Assembly (NCBI GenBank): GCA_002013415.1 | Contig: MAEX01000003.1 | Span: forward strand, 1-64,000 | Length of the DNA stretch: 64,000 nucleotides | Origin: Mycobacterium sp. D16Q14 | Lineage (GTDB): Bacteria > Actinomycetota > Actinomycetes > Mycobacteriales > Mycobacteriaceae | Direction of reading: 5' to 3' | Shown: in pieces, positions 29,880-39,474 of the stretch | Numbering within the stretch: position 1 is the stretch's first letter | Layout: the number at the start of each line of letters is the position of its first letter | Program-made: the position numbers and the translations under genes | The notes under the pieces: model-generated | Told to the model about the DNA's origin: nothing | Database searches by the model: none | What the model saw: only the letters and a program-made list of their open reading frames with translations

Positions 29880-30746
29880 CTATTTCCGCTGCAAGAGCTC
29901 AAGTAGGTAACTTCCGTAGCCAGATTTGAGTAGCTGTTGGGCACGTGCAGCGAGCTGGTCGTCATTGATGAAACCCGCACGCCACGCAATTTCTTCCGGC
30001 ACGCCAATCTTTAGGCCCTGGCGGCGTTCGATCGTGCGTACGTAATCGCTCGCGTCCAGCAGTGAGTCGAACGTGCCCGTGTCCAGCCACGCGGTTCCAC
30101 GCGGCAGCACCTCGACGGACAGACGTCCCTGATCCAGATAGGTCTGATTGACCTCGGTGATCTCGTACTCGCCCCGAGCAGACTTCTGCAGCGAGCGCGC
30201 GATCTCGATGACATCGTTATCGTAGAAGTACAGGCCGGGCACCGCATAGTGGGATTTCGGATTTGCCGGCTTTTCTTCCAGGGACAACGGGACGCCCGCG
30301 GCATCGAACTCCACGACGCCATACGCCGAGGGGTTAGCCACCCAGTACGCGAAAATCGCTCCACCGCTGATGTTCTCGAACCTGCGCAGACTGGTACCCA
30401 GGCCGGGCCCGTAGAAGACGTTGTCGCCCAGTGCCAGCATCGCTGTGTCGGTTCCGATGTGCTCGGCACCGATGACGAACGCCTGCGCTAGCCCCTCGGG
30501 TTTGGGCTGGACCGCATAGGTCAAGCTAATGCCGAATGTCGAGCCGTCCCCGAGAAGTCGCTCGAATGCCGGGGCGTCAAAAGGCGTGGTGATCACCAGA
30601 ATGTCGCGGACTCCGGCCATGATCAGGGTAGATAACGGGTAATAGATCAGCGGTTTGTCGTACACCGGCAGCAACTGCTTGCTGACACCCGTCGTTATCG
30701 GATGCAGGCGAGTGCCCGACCCGCCCGCGAGAATGATGCCGCGCAT
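29880..30746 (-). CDS. rmlA: Glucose-1-phosphate thymidylyltransferase
   Basis: RmlA makes dTDP-glucose from glucose-1-phosphate and dTTP, the first step to dTDP-rhamnose and dTDP-6-deoxytalose. From ATG 30746, five bases after AGGAG, the protein has 288 residues. It shows the nucleotidyltransferase signature [57 protein letters not shown] and [17 protein letters not shown]. It is divergent from gtf1, with 465 bases between them. This is likely a second, GPL-dedicated copy; the core rmlA of arabinogalactan synthesis should be elsewhere. Confidence 0.95.
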   Translation of the reverse strand: MRGIILAGGSGTRLHPITTGVSKQLLPVYDKPLIYYPLSTLIMAGVRDILVITTPFDAPAFERLLGDGSTFGISLTYAVQPKPEGLAQAFVIGAEHIGTDTAMLALGDNVFYGPGLGTSLRRFENISGGAIFAYWVANPSAYGVVEFDAAGVPLSLEEKPANPKSHYAVPGLYFYDNDVIEIARSLQKSARGEYEITEVNQTYLDQGRLSVEVLPRGTAWLDTGTFDSLLDASDYVRTIERRQGLKIGVPEEIAWRAGFINDDQLAARAQQLLKSGYGSYLLELLQRK

Positions 30747-31211
30747 GTGTGCTCCTACTCGACGACAATCCGAGTTCGGTTGCGGCGGCGACATTTTCTA
30801 CGCTGTCGCGGCGCAACCCATAGGCCACCCTATCGCGTATGAAGACGGAATGCCGACGGAATCAATCGCGGGGAGGGGGCGTGCGAGTGGCGTCGGTGAC
30901 CTCTGAGTCACGACAAAGTCTGTCAAGATCGATCCGGCACGCCCGCAGCCGCATACAGATATCGTGAGACCTGCTGAATACGGATCGGCCCGTATTGCAT
31001 TGCCGCGTCATCCGAGATAGCGATTTTACGTGTGGAAATCCATGGAACGGAATTCTTTCGGCTGTAGCTGTATTGGTGTTTTGGGATTTGGAGACACATG
31101 TGTGCCCATCATCTTGAGGCTATCCGTGACGCACAAGATCGGTAATAATGACCGGCAGCACTGACGGCCATTCTGCGAGTACGTAAACATATCGGGGAGG
31201 TCGATACCGTC
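30747..31211. other. Divergent intergenic region between rmlA and gtf1
   Basis: The 465 bases contain no supported gene; the long reverse frame across the gtf1 start is a shadow. Promoters for both directions should be here. TAATAAT at 31143-31149 is the best -10-like element towards gtf1, but TTGAGG at 31114-31119 is too far away (23 bases) to be its -35. The rmlA side has a good AGGAG but no clear promoter boxes. Confidence 0.4.
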
Positions 31212-32471
31212 ATGAAATTTGCCATGGCAAGCTATGGCACGCGCGGCGATATCGAACCTGCCGTTGCTGTCGGACGGGAACTGCAGCGCAGGGGACACGA
31301 AGTGCGCATGGCGGTTCCGCCTGACTTGATCGGCTTCGCAGAGTCGGTCGGACTCTCGGCGGTGCCCTACGGCGTTCATGTGGGGCCGCAGCTCGATGAA
31401 TACCGCGACTTGTGGATGTCGTGGACTCGCCATTTTTGGAGGGTTCAGGATCTGGTCGCGTTGTGTCAGCAGGCCCTGAAACTGGTCACCGAACAGTGGT
31501 CGGAAATGAGTAAGGCTCTTGTGTCGGTGGCAGATGGATCGGATCTTCTGTCGACCAGCGTGGGCTATGAGGAACCGGCCGCCAATGTTGCCGAGTTCTA
31601 CGGGATCCCGTTGGTTGCCCTGCACACCATGCCGTGGCGCCCCAACGGTCAGCTCTTTCCGCTCCTGCCTCCGCCGTTGACGCGCACGACGATGACCGCC
31701 TATGACTGGCTGACCTGGCGCGTGACCAAGAAGGCGGAGGATGCGCAACGGCGTGAGCTCGGCTTGCCCAAGGCGGGGAGCCCTTCGCCGCGCCGGATCG
31801 GCCAGCGCGGGTCGCTGGAAATCCAGGCTTACGACAGTATTTGCTTTCGCGGGCTGGCGGAGGAATGGGCAAAGTATGGCGGACGAAGGCCGTTCGTGGG
31901 TGCGCTCACCATGGAGTTGATGACGGCGGCCGATGACGAGGTCATGTCATGGATCGCCGCGGGGCCACCGCCTATCTGTTTCGCCTCGGGCAGCATCCCG
32001 GTTGAATCTCCGGCGGAGACAGTGGAGATGATCAGTTCAGCATGCGCGGAATTGGGGGAGCGCGCATTGGTGTGTGCCGGCGCGACTGACTTCAGCGATG
32101 TTCACACCACCCCGCACGTCAAGGTGGTCGGAGTGGTGAATTATGCGGCGGTATTTCCGGTGAGCCGAGCGATCGTTCACCACGGCGGTTCGGGCACCAC
32201 GGCGGCGAGTCTGCGCGCCGGAGTGCCTACCTTGATCCTCTGGACTGTTGGTGATCAGCCATTTTGGGGAAGTCAGCTCAAGCGCATGAAAGTGGGTACC
32301 TCCCGGCGCTTTTCGACTACGACTCGCGAGACGCTGGTCGCGGACCTGCGGGAGATCCTCAGCCCGGAATGTGCGGTCCGGGCTCGGGCGATCGCTCCCC
32401 ACATGTCCAAGCCGTACGAGAGCGTCAACAAGGCGGCCGACCTGTTGGAGGAGAGGGCCGCCCGTGCTTAG
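31212..32471 (+). CDS. gtf1: GPL glycosyltransferase Gtf1 (6-deoxytalosyl)
   Basis: This 419-residue enzyme is of the GT1/GT28 GPL type. The N-terminal acceptor domain begins MKFAMASYGTRGDIEPAVAVG and the C-terminal nucleotide-sugar domain has FASGSIPVESPAETVEM and the motif HHGGSGTTAASLRAGVPTLI. In M. abscessus Gtf1 attaches 6-deoxy-L-talose to the D-allo-threonine of the lipopeptide. The rmlA, epimerase and acetyltransferase neighbours support that role. A GGGGAGG site lies about 11 bases before the ATG. It is a close paralogue of Gtf2 and Gtf3; the numbering rests on gene order. Confidence 0.9.
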   Translation: MKFAMASYGTRGDIEPAVAVGRELQRRGHEVRMAVPPDLIGFAESVGLSAVPYGVHVGPQLDEYRDLWMSWTRHFWRVQDLVALCQQALKLVTEQWSEMSKALVSVADGSDLLSTSVGYEEPAANVAEFYGIPLVALHTMPWRPNGQLFPLLPPPLTRTTMTAYDWLTWRVTKKAEDAQRRELGLPKAGSPSPRRIGQRGSLEIQAYDSICFRGLAEEWAKYGGRRPFVGALTMELMTAADDEVMSWIAAGPPPICFASGSIPVESPAETVEMISSACAELGERALVCAGATDFSDVHTTPHVKVVGVVNYAAVFPVSRAIVHHGGSGTTAASLRAGVPTLILWTVGDQPFWGSQLKRMKVGTSRRFSTTTRETLVADLREILSPECAVRARAIAPHMSKPYESVNKAADLLEERAARA

Positions 32472-32611
32472 GTCAGGCGTTGCCCTGCGGCGGCCCATGC
32501 CGGAAGAACCCCGTGTGATCACACGTGGACCATCGATATCATTGACCCGGAACACATTACCGGTGTGTGCGGGTCAGCGAGCTGCTCTGTAAAGAACGGG
32601 AGGCGTCGGCT

Positions 32612-33685
32612 TTGTCGAAATCTGTACTCATTTCTGGTGGAGCGGGATTTATCGGATCCGCGTTGTCTAACCGTCTGGTTCAAGCGGGATACGACGTCGC
32701 GGTGATGGACGTCCTACACCCGCAGGTACACGCCAGAGGTCGAGAGATCGACCTCCCACCGTCGGTGCGGCTCTTCACCGGAGACGTCACCCATGCCCCT
32801 GACTGGGACGCCGTACTTCGCTTGTTCGAACCCGCGCAGGTTGTTCATTTGGCTGCGGAGACGGGTACGGCGCAGTCGCTTTCGGAAGCGACGCGCCACG
32901 GTGCGGTCAATGTGGTGGGCACCACCCAACTCCTTGACGCCCTGAGTCGTGCGGCACTTGTGCCGGATCAGCTGGTGCTTGCGTCGTCGCGCGCGGTGTA
33001 TGGCGAAGGTGCGTGGCAGTCCGGTGCGGACGTCTTCTATCCGCGCCCGCGCAGTCATGCACAACTACTCGCCGGCGAGTGGGATCCGAAAGGACCTGCG
33101 GGGGAGGCGTCGGAGCCGCTTCCCAGCTGTGCCGGTCGGACAGAGCCCCGCCCGACGAACATCTATGCGAGCACCAAACTTGCCCAGGAACATCTGTTGG
33201 CATCCTGGGCGGCCGCGCGCGACACTAACCTCAGCGTCCTGCGACTACAGAATGTGTACGGGCCCGGCCAGTCACTCACCAATTCCTACACCGGAATCGT
33301 CACCCTATTCGCGCGTCTGGCACGCGAGAAGCAGTCGCTGGAGATTTATGAGGACGGCCGGATAGTCCGAGACTTTGTTTTCATCGACGATGTTGTCGAC
33401 GCACTCTTCGCCGCGGTGCACGCGCCCGCAGTCGAGCGACGCACCCTTGATATCGGTTCTGGCACCGCGACAACCATTGACGAGTTGGCCCGTAAGGTCG
33501 CCGACATCTGTGCCGCACCCGAGCCCGCTGTTGTCGGGAAGTTCCGGGACGGCGATGTGCGCGCCGCGAGTTGCGATATCGAGCCGGCAATCGAACAGCT
33601 CGCGTGGAGTCCGAAGTGGGCGCTTGAGGACGGCCTGCATGCCCTTCTCGAATGGATCGACAAGGGCTGCCCGAATCGTTTTTGA
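32612..33685 (+). CDS. NDP-sugar epimerase, dTDP-L-rhamnose 4-epimerase type (called rmlB in published GPL maps)
   Basis: Start TTG 32612 follows GGGAGG by eight bases and gives 357 residues; the extension upstream has no such site. The SDR fold shows ISGGAGFIGSALSNRL and the YxxxK pair in NIYASTKLAQEH. The active-site loop reads LASSRAVYGEGAWQ, not the TDEVYG of dTDP-glucose 4,6-dehydratase RmlB, and an insert FYPRPRSHAQLLAGEWDP plus VYGPGQSLTNSYTG match epimerases annotated as dTDP-L-rhamnose 4-epimerase. I infer it makes dTDP-6-deoxy-L-talose for Gtf1. Published GPL maps name the gene in this position rmlB. Confidence 0.8.
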   Translation: MSKSVLISGGAGFIGSALSNRLVQAGYDVAVMDVLHPQVHARGREIDLPPSVRLFTGDVTHAPDWDAVLRLFEPAQVVHLAAETGTAQSLSEATRHGAVNVVGTTQLLDALSRAALVPDQLVLASSRAVYGEGAWQSGADVFYPRPRSHAQLLAGEWDPKGPAGEASEPLPSCAGRTEPRPTNIYASTKLAQEHLLASWAAARDTNLSVLRLQNVYGPGQSLTNSYTGIVTLFARLAREKQSLEIYEDGRIVRDFVFIDDVVDALFAAVHAPAVERRTLDIGSGTATTIDELARKVADICAAPEPAVVGKFRDGDVRAASCDIEPAIEQLAWSPKWALEDGLHALLEWIDKGCPNRF

Positions 33686-33849
33686 GCACATCGCGGCGCG
33701 ACGGAGATTTGGTGGCGAGAAGACGGGTCATGATTGTGAATCATCAGTTGTGACAATGTTTTCCAACTACATGTGGAAACACCGGAAAGCCTGATCTCGA
33801 ACTGATATGAGGATACGATGGCGCTTCCAGCGAAGAGTGGTGGAGGCGC

Positions 33850-34977
33850 ATGAAGCTCGGTTCTGTATTCGATTCGCGAAACAACGCGCTGAACGCCTGT
33901 CGGCTCGCTTTGGCGACCGAGGTCATTCTTTTCCACTCGTTCCCACTTACCGGGCACGTCGTGGAATCGAAGGCAGTACTCCAACTGCTGTTCTCGGTGG
34001 GAGTTGACGGATTCTTTGCCCTTTCCGGGTTTCTGATCACTGCGAGTTGGCTCCGTAACCCCAGCACGCGCGACTACTTCATCGCTCGGGCTCTTCGCAT
34101 ATTGCCGGGCTACTACGTCGTGCTGGCGGTGACGGCCTTTGTCATCGCTCCGCTCAGTGTTGCGATCCAGGGTGGCTCGGCCGCTAGGCTGCTGTTCTCC
34201 AGCGCACCGATCGAATACATGCTGAAGAACAGCGCACTGGTGCAGCTTCAGTTCGATGTGGGTGGGACGCCGCGCGATATCCCGTACCCGGGAATATGGA
34301 ACGCGTCCCTGTGGTCACTCGTCTTTGAGGTGATGTGCTACATCGCCGTCGCGGGGCTCGGGCTACTCGGGCTTGCGAGCCGCCGATGGACAGCGCCGGT
34401 GATATTGATACTGGCAACGATTGCGGCAATTCTCCTGCCGCCGCTGACCTTCCCCGGGCTATGGACAATCCCGCAGCTCGCGGTGCGCAGCGCCATCATG
34501 TTCTCTGCTGGCGCGCTGCTGTATCAGTGGCGAGACGTGATACCAGCCCGATGGTCGCTTGTGGTGGCGAGCGTCGGGATTGTGCTGGCCTCGGGCATGC
34601 TGCCCGACTACCGTGTGATCGGCGCTCTTCCTCTCGCCTATGCCGTCGTGGTGTCGGGTGTGCTGATCAAGAACAAGCGCATGAACATACAGACGGACCT
34701 GTCGTACGGCGTCTACATCTACGCGTCGCCGACACAGCAGTTTCTGGCTGTCGCAGGTTTAGCCAGCCTGAACCCCTTCGTTTTCTTTGTTGTCTCGGCG
34801 GGGGCGACGCTGGTGCCCGCCGCATTCAGTTGGTTCCTGGTCGAGAAGCGCGCACTGGCGCTCAAATCGCGCCTCAGACGCAAGAAAATCGACCCGACGG
34901 CGACCCCGGCCGGGCCAGCGGATTCGGATAGTCCGGAACTGCGAGAACGGGCTCTGTCGCCGCGCGAGGACAGTTAG
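33850..34977 (+). CDS. atf1: GPL O-acetyltransferase Atf1
   Basis: This 375-residue integral membrane protein is of the acyltransferase-3 family with about ten helices. The conserved first segment is NNALNACRLALATEVILFHSF with the key His, followed by VGVDGFFALSGFLITASWLR and FIARALRILPGYY. It begins four bases after a GGAGG. In M. abscessus Atf1 places the first acetyl group on the 6-deoxytalose. It is clearly paralogous to Atf2. Its position right after the epimerase fits action on the talose. The C-terminal tail is long, hydrophilic and Pro/Glu-rich. Confidence 0.9.
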   Translation: MKLGSVFDSRNNALNACRLALATEVILFHSFPLTGHVVESKAVLQLLFSVGVDGFFALSGFLITASWLRNPSTRDYFIARALRILPGYYVVLAVTAFVIAPLSVAIQGGSAARLLFSSAPIEYMLKNSALVQLQFDVGGTPRDIPYPGIWNASLWSLVFEVMCYIAVAGLGLLGLASRRWTAPVILILATIAAILLPPLTFPGLWTIPQLAVRSAIMFSAGALLYQWRDVIPARWSLVVASVGIVLASGMLPDYRVIGALPLAYAVVVSGVLIKNKRMNIQTDLSYGVYIYASPTQQFLAVAGLASLNPFVFFVVSAGATLVPAAFSWFLVEKRALALKSRLRRKKIDPTATPAGPADSDSPELRERALSPREDS

Positions 34978-35047
34978 CGCAGAGGGGTCACCATGAAGAT
35001 GTCGGTAGGCTGATTTACATGGCGTTTCGGGATTCTGAGAGTGGGCG

Positions 35048-35902
35048 ATGTTCCTCGAACATCAAAGGACAGCAAAGGATCTCGTGATCATGCCGCTCTT
35101 CCGTCTGGCACTGCAGCGCACACCGCCGTTCATCGCGCGGCGTTATCCGTACGCGGGCCGTCGCCGAATGCTCGATGCGCTGGGCCCAGACCTCGCCAGG
35201 ACGGTCTCGATGCGGGCTGACCACTCAGCACCCGCCGATACCCCTATCGGGGGGATATTCGAGAACACCGACAATGTGCACAAGCTGCGTCATTACCTGC
35301 CCATCTATCAGCACGCTCTCACGCGGACCGAGCGAATGCTCGAGATCGGGGTGGATCGGGGCGGATCTCTGCACATGTGGCGCGCGCACCTGCCGCAAGC
35401 CACGATCGTGGGTCTCGACATCAACCCCGGGGCTGCGCAGCACGACGACCCCGGACGCAATATCCATGTGCGGATCGGTGATCAGACCGATTCGCATTTT
35501 CTGGGGACCGTGGTCGAGGAGTTCGGGCCGTTCGACACCGTTCTCGATGACGGCGGCCACACTCCTCAACAGATGATCGGGTCGTTCAGGTATCTGTTTC
35601 CGCGTCTGCGGCCCGGTGGGGTCTACATCGTCGAGGATGTCTGTGCCAACTACTGGACGATTTACCGCGATCAGCGTGAATCTTTCATCGACTTCACCAA
35701 ATGGCTGATGGATGCAATGCATGCTCATTATATGGAGATGAGGTCGGTCTACCAGATCATGGAGGACCATCCCAAGCAGCTTGAGGAAGTCCAGGTGCCG
35801 TTCGCGGCCACCATCATCGACCGGATCGAGGTGTTCGACTCCGTGGTCGTGATTCATCGGGCAGAAGAGCCCAAGCAGCTGCCCCGTGCCGTGTTCCGAT
35901 GA
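35048..35902 (+). CDS. rmt3: GPL rhamnosyl O-methyltransferase, Rmt3-like
   Basis: This 284-residue SAM-dependent methyltransferase has the SAM motif RMLEIGVDRGGSLHMW, GLDINPGAAQ and DTVLDDGGHTPQQMIGSF, then LRPGGVYIVEDVCANYW. This layout matches the MycE/ElmMIII-like sugar O-methyltransferases and 3-O-methyltransferases of GPL rhamnose. In-frame starts at GTG 35084 and ATG 35090 after AAAGGA are alternatives to ATG 35048. The assignment to position 3 is from family resemblance and gene order, not proven here. It lies behind atf1 on the same strand. Confidence 0.75.
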   Translation: MFLEHQRTAKDLVIMPLFRLALQRTPPFIARRYPYAGRRRMLDALGPDLARTVSMRADHSAPADTPIGGIFENTDNVHKLRHYLPIYQHALTRTERMLEIGVDRGGSLHMWRAHLPQATIVGLDINPGAAQHDDPGRNIHVRIGDQTDSHFLGTVVEEFGPFDTVLDDGGHTPQQMIGSFRYLFPRLRPGGVYIVEDVCANYWTIYRDQRESFIDFTKWLMDAMHAHYMEMRSVYQIMEDHPKQLEEVQVPFAATIIDRIEVFDSVVVIHRAEEPKQLPRAVFR

Positions 35903-36114
35903 TGCCGAATACTAATGAAGGGCCATGGGAGATCCGTCGGGAGCGAGTACCAGATATTTGGTGACATTCGTGCATAAGAATTCTTGACAGATTCCACCGA
36001 AAATGCCGCCCCTACAAGGGGAGTGGCCCGGTCCGAAACGTGTCGACGGAGTCGTTCTGACGGCTATTGTTAGCGCTGGGACGGGACACCAGCATTTCGA
36101 GATAGGGGCAGTTC

Positions 36115-36921
36115 TTGACCGTGACCGATTACGACACTCGATCCGCTTATCTGGACCTTCTTCGGAAGGACCTCACCAGATACGGAGTTGACGAACTTGT
36201 GCCAGTGGGTTGGAACTGGCTGCACCGCCCCTTTTTCAAATTTGGCGACTACGTGCTCGTGCGCAAGCGGCCGTTCGATGCGCACAAACGTGACTTGGGT
36301 CTGGACTGGCCGGCGGATGCGTTGACGATGATTGGGATGCAGCGACTCACCAGTCTGCAGCAGTGCGTTGAGACGGCGCTCGCTGATCACGTGCCGGGCG
36401 ACCTGGTCGAATGTGGAGTATGGCGCGGTGGTGCGTCCATCCTCATGCGTGGAGTTCTCGCCGCGTATGGGGATACGGAGCGTAATGTCTGGCTCTGCGA
36501 TTCGTTCGAGGGGGTGCCTCCTCCGGATACCGCGAATTACAAGGCGGACAAGGGAGATAGGCTGCACCTCGCAGCGCCCATCCTGGCGGTGACCGAAAAG
36601 AATGTCAGGGCCAATTTCCAGCGCTATGGTTTGTTGGACAACCAGGTCCGTTTTGTTCCCGGCTGGTTCAAAGACACGCTGCATGATGCGCCGATAGAAC
36701 GAATCGCCGTATTGCGGCTTGATGGCGACCTCTATGAATCAACAATCCAGGCGCTCGACGGGCTTTACGCACGTTTGTCGCCCGGAGGTTTTTGCATCAT
36801 CGACGATTACCACGCGCTTGACTCGTGCAAACAGGCCGTCACGGATTACCGCGTGAAGCATGGGATAGCCGCGGAGATCGTGGAAATTGACGGTACTGGC
36901 GTGTTTTGGCGCAAGGAATGA
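36115..36921 (+). CDS. rmt4: GPL rhamnosyl O-methyltransferase, Rmt4-like (TylF family)
   Basis: Start TTG 36115 lies six bases after AGGGG; a GTG six bases later is possible. The 268-residue product has the TylF/macrocin O-methyltransferase signature: GDLVECGVWRGGASILMRG, VWLCDSFEGVPPPD, VRFVPGWFKDTL, RLDGDLYESTIQALDGLY and GGFCIIDDYHALD with the metal-binding Asp pair. TylF enzymes methylate deoxysugar hydroxyls. In GPL pathways the TylF-type member is usually the 4-O-methyltransferase. The number is tentative. It is followed 49 bases later by gtf2. Confidence 0.75.
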   Translation: MTVTDYDTRSAYLDLLRKDLTRYGVDELVPVGWNWLHRPFFKFGDYVLVRKRPFDAHKRDLGLDWPADALTMIGMQRLTSLQQCVETALADHVPGDLVECGVWRGGASILMRGVLAAYGDTERNVWLCDSFEGVPPPDTANYKADKGDRLHLAAPILAVTEKNVRANFQRYGLLDNQVRFVPGWFKDTLHDAPIERIAVLRLDGDLYESTIQALDGLYARLSPGGFCIIDDYHALDSCKQAVTDYRVKHGIAAEIVEIDGTGVFWRKE

Positions 36922-36970
36922 GGGCGGCCTGACTCCACTGAACCGCGATACCCGGAAGGCGTTAGAGGCG

Positions 36971-38239
36971 ATGAAGTTTGTGCTGGCGAGCTACGGAACC
37001 CGGGGCGATATCGAGCCCTCCGTCGTCGTGGCTCGTGAGTTGCAGCGCAGGGGACACGACGTGGTCATGGCCGTGCCGCCCGACCTGATGAGCTTTACGG
37101 AGTCGGCGGGGCTGGAGACGGTTTCCTACGGGTTGGATACCAAGACCTGGCTCGACGTGTATCGCAATTTCTGGACGTTCTTCTTCCACACCTTCTGGAA
37201 GGTGCGGGAGATTCGGAGGATGTGGCGTCAGATGTGGGAGCTCAGCGATGAGTGCTGGGCGCAGATGAACACCACGCTGATGTCCGCGGCCGAGGGTGCC
37301 GATGTGTTGTTCGCAGGGCAGAGCTATCAGGAGCCGGCCGCGAATGTCGCTGAATATCATGACATTCCATTGGTCACGCTGCACCACATCCCGATGCGGC
37401 CCAATGGTCAGCTCGTCACCATCCTGCCGTCCCGATTGGGGCGCACGGCGATGACGGCCTTCGATTGGCTGGCCTGGCGCCTGAACAAGAAGGTGGAAGA
37501 CGCGCAGCGGCGCGAACTCCGCCTGCCGAAGGCGTCCGCACCGTCGCCACAGCGGATCGCGCAGCGCGGATCGCTGGAAATCCAGGGCTATGACGCGGTG
37601 TGTTTTCCCGGGCTGGCGGCAGAGTGGAAGAAATGGAACGGTTTGCGGCCGTTTGTTGGTTCGCTGACCATGGCGTTGACCGCCGAGGCTGATGAGGATG
37701 TCGCGTCGTGGATCGCGTCGGGAACGCCGCCGATCTTCTTCGGCTTCGGCAGCATGCCGGTGGAATCTCCCACTGCCGCACTCGAAATGATTGGCTCCGC
37801 GTGTGCGGAGCTGGGTGAGCGGGCCTTGGTGGGCGCCGGATGGACCGATTTCAGCGATGCGCAGCTTCCCGATCACGTGAAGGTGGTGGGAGCGGTCAAC
37901 TATGCGACGGTTTTTCCGGCCTGCCGGGCGGTCGTGCATCACGGTGGCTCGGGCACCACCGCGGCAAGTCTGCGTGCGGGGGTCCCCACGTTGATCTTGT
38001 CGATGGATGCCAATCAAACGCTCTGGGGTGGCCAGATCAAGAAGCTGAAAGTGGGTACCACGCGGCGTTTTTCGACCACTACTCGCGGATCTCTGGTCGC
38101 GGACCTGCGGCGGATTCTTGCTCCGGACTACGTCGACCGGGCTCGAGAGCTCGCGGAAGGAATGACCAAACCCGGTGAAAGTGCCGTAGCTGCAGCCGAT
38201 GCCATGGAGCAGTTCGCACGCGCGCGGTGTTCCGCGTGA
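36971..38239 (+). CDS. gtf2: GPL glycosyltransferase Gtf2 (rhamnosyl to alaninol)
   Basis: From ATG 36971, preceded by AGAGG, the enzyme has 422 residues and the same plan as Gtf1: MKFVLASYGTRGDIEPSVVVA, FGFGSMPVESPTAALEM and HHGGSGTTAASLRAGVPTLI. In M. abscessus Gtf2 adds rhamnose to the L-alaninol end of the GPL. The upstream open frame overlaps rmt4 and is rejected. Its stop overlaps the GTG of atf2. The name is set by gene order among three close paralogues. Confidence 0.88.
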   Translation: MKFVLASYGTRGDIEPSVVVARELQRRGHDVVMAVPPDLMSFTESAGLETVSYGLDTKTWLDVYRNFWTFFFHTFWKVREIRRMWRQMWELSDECWAQMNTTLMSAAEGADVLFAGQSYQEPAANVAEYHDIPLVTLHHIPMRPNGQLVTILPSRLGRTAMTAFDWLAWRLNKKVEDAQRRELRLPKASAPSPQRIAQRGSLEIQGYDAVCFPGLAAEWKKWNGLRPFVGSLTMALTAEADEDVASWIASGTPPIFFGFGSMPVESPTAALEMIGSACAELGERALVGAGWTDFSDAQLPDHVKVVGAVNYATVFPACRAVVHHGGSGTTAASLRAGVPTLILSMDANQTLWGGQIKKLKVGTTRRFSTTTRGSLVADLRRILAPDYVDRARELAEGMTKPGESAVAAADAMEQFARARCSA

Positions 38240-39360
38240 GCGGGAGCGGCGACACGCGGCCGGCGAGAGGTTCGACACTCGGCCAGGTGTTCGACCCGCG
38301 AAACAATGCGTTGAACGCATGGCGATTGATCCTGGCGGTGAGCGTCATATTCTGGCATTCCTGGCCGCTCACCGGTCGCACGATCACCTACCGGCCCTTT
38401 GAGCAACTCATCGAGCAGGTGGGCGTTGACGGCTTTTTTGCGGTATCGGGATTCCTCATCACCGCGAGCTGGTTGCGCAAGCCCAAGCTTCGAGACTTCG
38501 CCGTTGCCCGCGGCCTTCGCATTTTCCCGGGGCTGTGGGTGTGCCTACTGATCATTGCGTTCGTCATCGCCCCCGTCAGCGTTCTCATCCAGGGCGGTTC
38601 GGTCGCGGATTTGTTCGCCTCGCACAAGCCGATCGAGTACGTCCTCAACAATGGTCTGCTGAACGTGTACTACGCCGGCGTCGACGGCACACCGCGAGGT
38701 GTCCCGTGGCCGGGAGTGTGGAACGGATCGATCTGGACGCTTGTCTTCGAGATGATCTGCTACATCGCGGTGGCAGTGCTGGGTGTCGCGGGGTTACTCA
38801 AGCGGCGATGGGTCGTTCCGGCGGCGTTTGTGTTTTTTCTCTGTGCGACGGCATATCTCTCGTATCCGGTCTTCGCCGCGACATCCATCCCGCAGATGGT
38901 GGCCCGATTCGCCGTGATGTTCGCGGCGGGGGCCCTGCTGAATCAGTACAAGGACGTCATCCTTGCGCGGTGGTCGCTTGTTGCGCTCAGCGTCGTCCTC
39001 GTGCTGGCCTCTGGACTGCTTGAGAACTATCGGGATATCGCGGCGCTGCCCTTGGCCTATGCGGTCATCGTGTCGGGCTCGCTCATTCACAATCCACGAT
39101 TGAATCTACGAAACGACCTGTCGTACGGCACGTATATTTATGCCTACCCCATACAGCAGCTGCTGGTCATCTTGGGCCTAGGTAGCCTGAATATATTGCT
39201 GTTCTTCGCTATTGCGACTGCGGCCACCGTGCCGCTGGCGGCCTTCAGTTGGTTCGTGGTGGAAAAGCATGCGATCTCACTGAAGTCTCGGCTGACTCGC
39301 AAGAAGACTGCAGCGGTAGACGAGTCGCCACCGATACCTGTCGATCGTGATGCGGTGTGA
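38236..39360 (+). CDS. atf2: GPL O-acetyltransferase Atf2
   Basis: This 374-residue acyltransferase-3 membrane protein starts at a GTG that overlaps the gtf2 stop (GTGA); a second GTG nine bases earlier is also possible. NNALNAWRLILAVSVIFWHSW and VGVDGFFAVSGFLITASWLR mirror Atf1. In M. abscessus Atf2 adds the second acetyl group to 6-deoxytalose. The gtf2-atf2 coupling repeats the gtf1...atf1 order and points to a duplicated cassette. The C-terminal tail is shorter than in Atf1. Confidence 0.9.
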   Translation: MSGSGDTRPARGSTLGQVFDPRNNALNAWRLILAVSVIFWHSWPLTGRTITYRPFEQLIEQVGVDGFFAVSGFLITASWLRKPKLRDFAVARGLRIFPGLWVCLLIIAFVIAPVSVLIQGGSVADLFASHKPIEYVLNNGLLNVYYAGVDGTPRGVPWPGVWNGSIWTLVFEMICYIAVAVLGVAGLLKRRWVVPAAFVFFLCATAYLSYPVFAATSIPQMVARFAVMFAAGALLNQYKDVILARWSLVALSVVLVLASGLLENYRDIAALPLAYAVIVSGSLIHNPRLNLRNDLSYGTYIYAYPIQQLLVILGLGSLNILLFFAIATAATVPLAAFSWFVVEKHAISLKSRLTRKKTAAVDESPPIPVDRDAV

Positions 39361-39474
39361 CGACAAGAACTGGCATCGATCAGCTTGTGAGCCATAACTA
39401 TTCGATCAGATTGAATCGATTCGCTACGCGCCTTTCTCGTCTCGGTACCGACGGCGGATGCTATCGTTTCCGCT

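Noticed and set aside
35984..35989. TTGACA upstream of rmt4 as a promoter
   Set aside because: It is a perfect -35 box, but no -10 element lies at 16-19 bases, so I do not call a promoter.
36962..38320. 452-codon reverse frame antisense to gtf2
   Set aside because: It is an artefact of GC-rich coding on the other strand; Gtf2 has clear family motifs.
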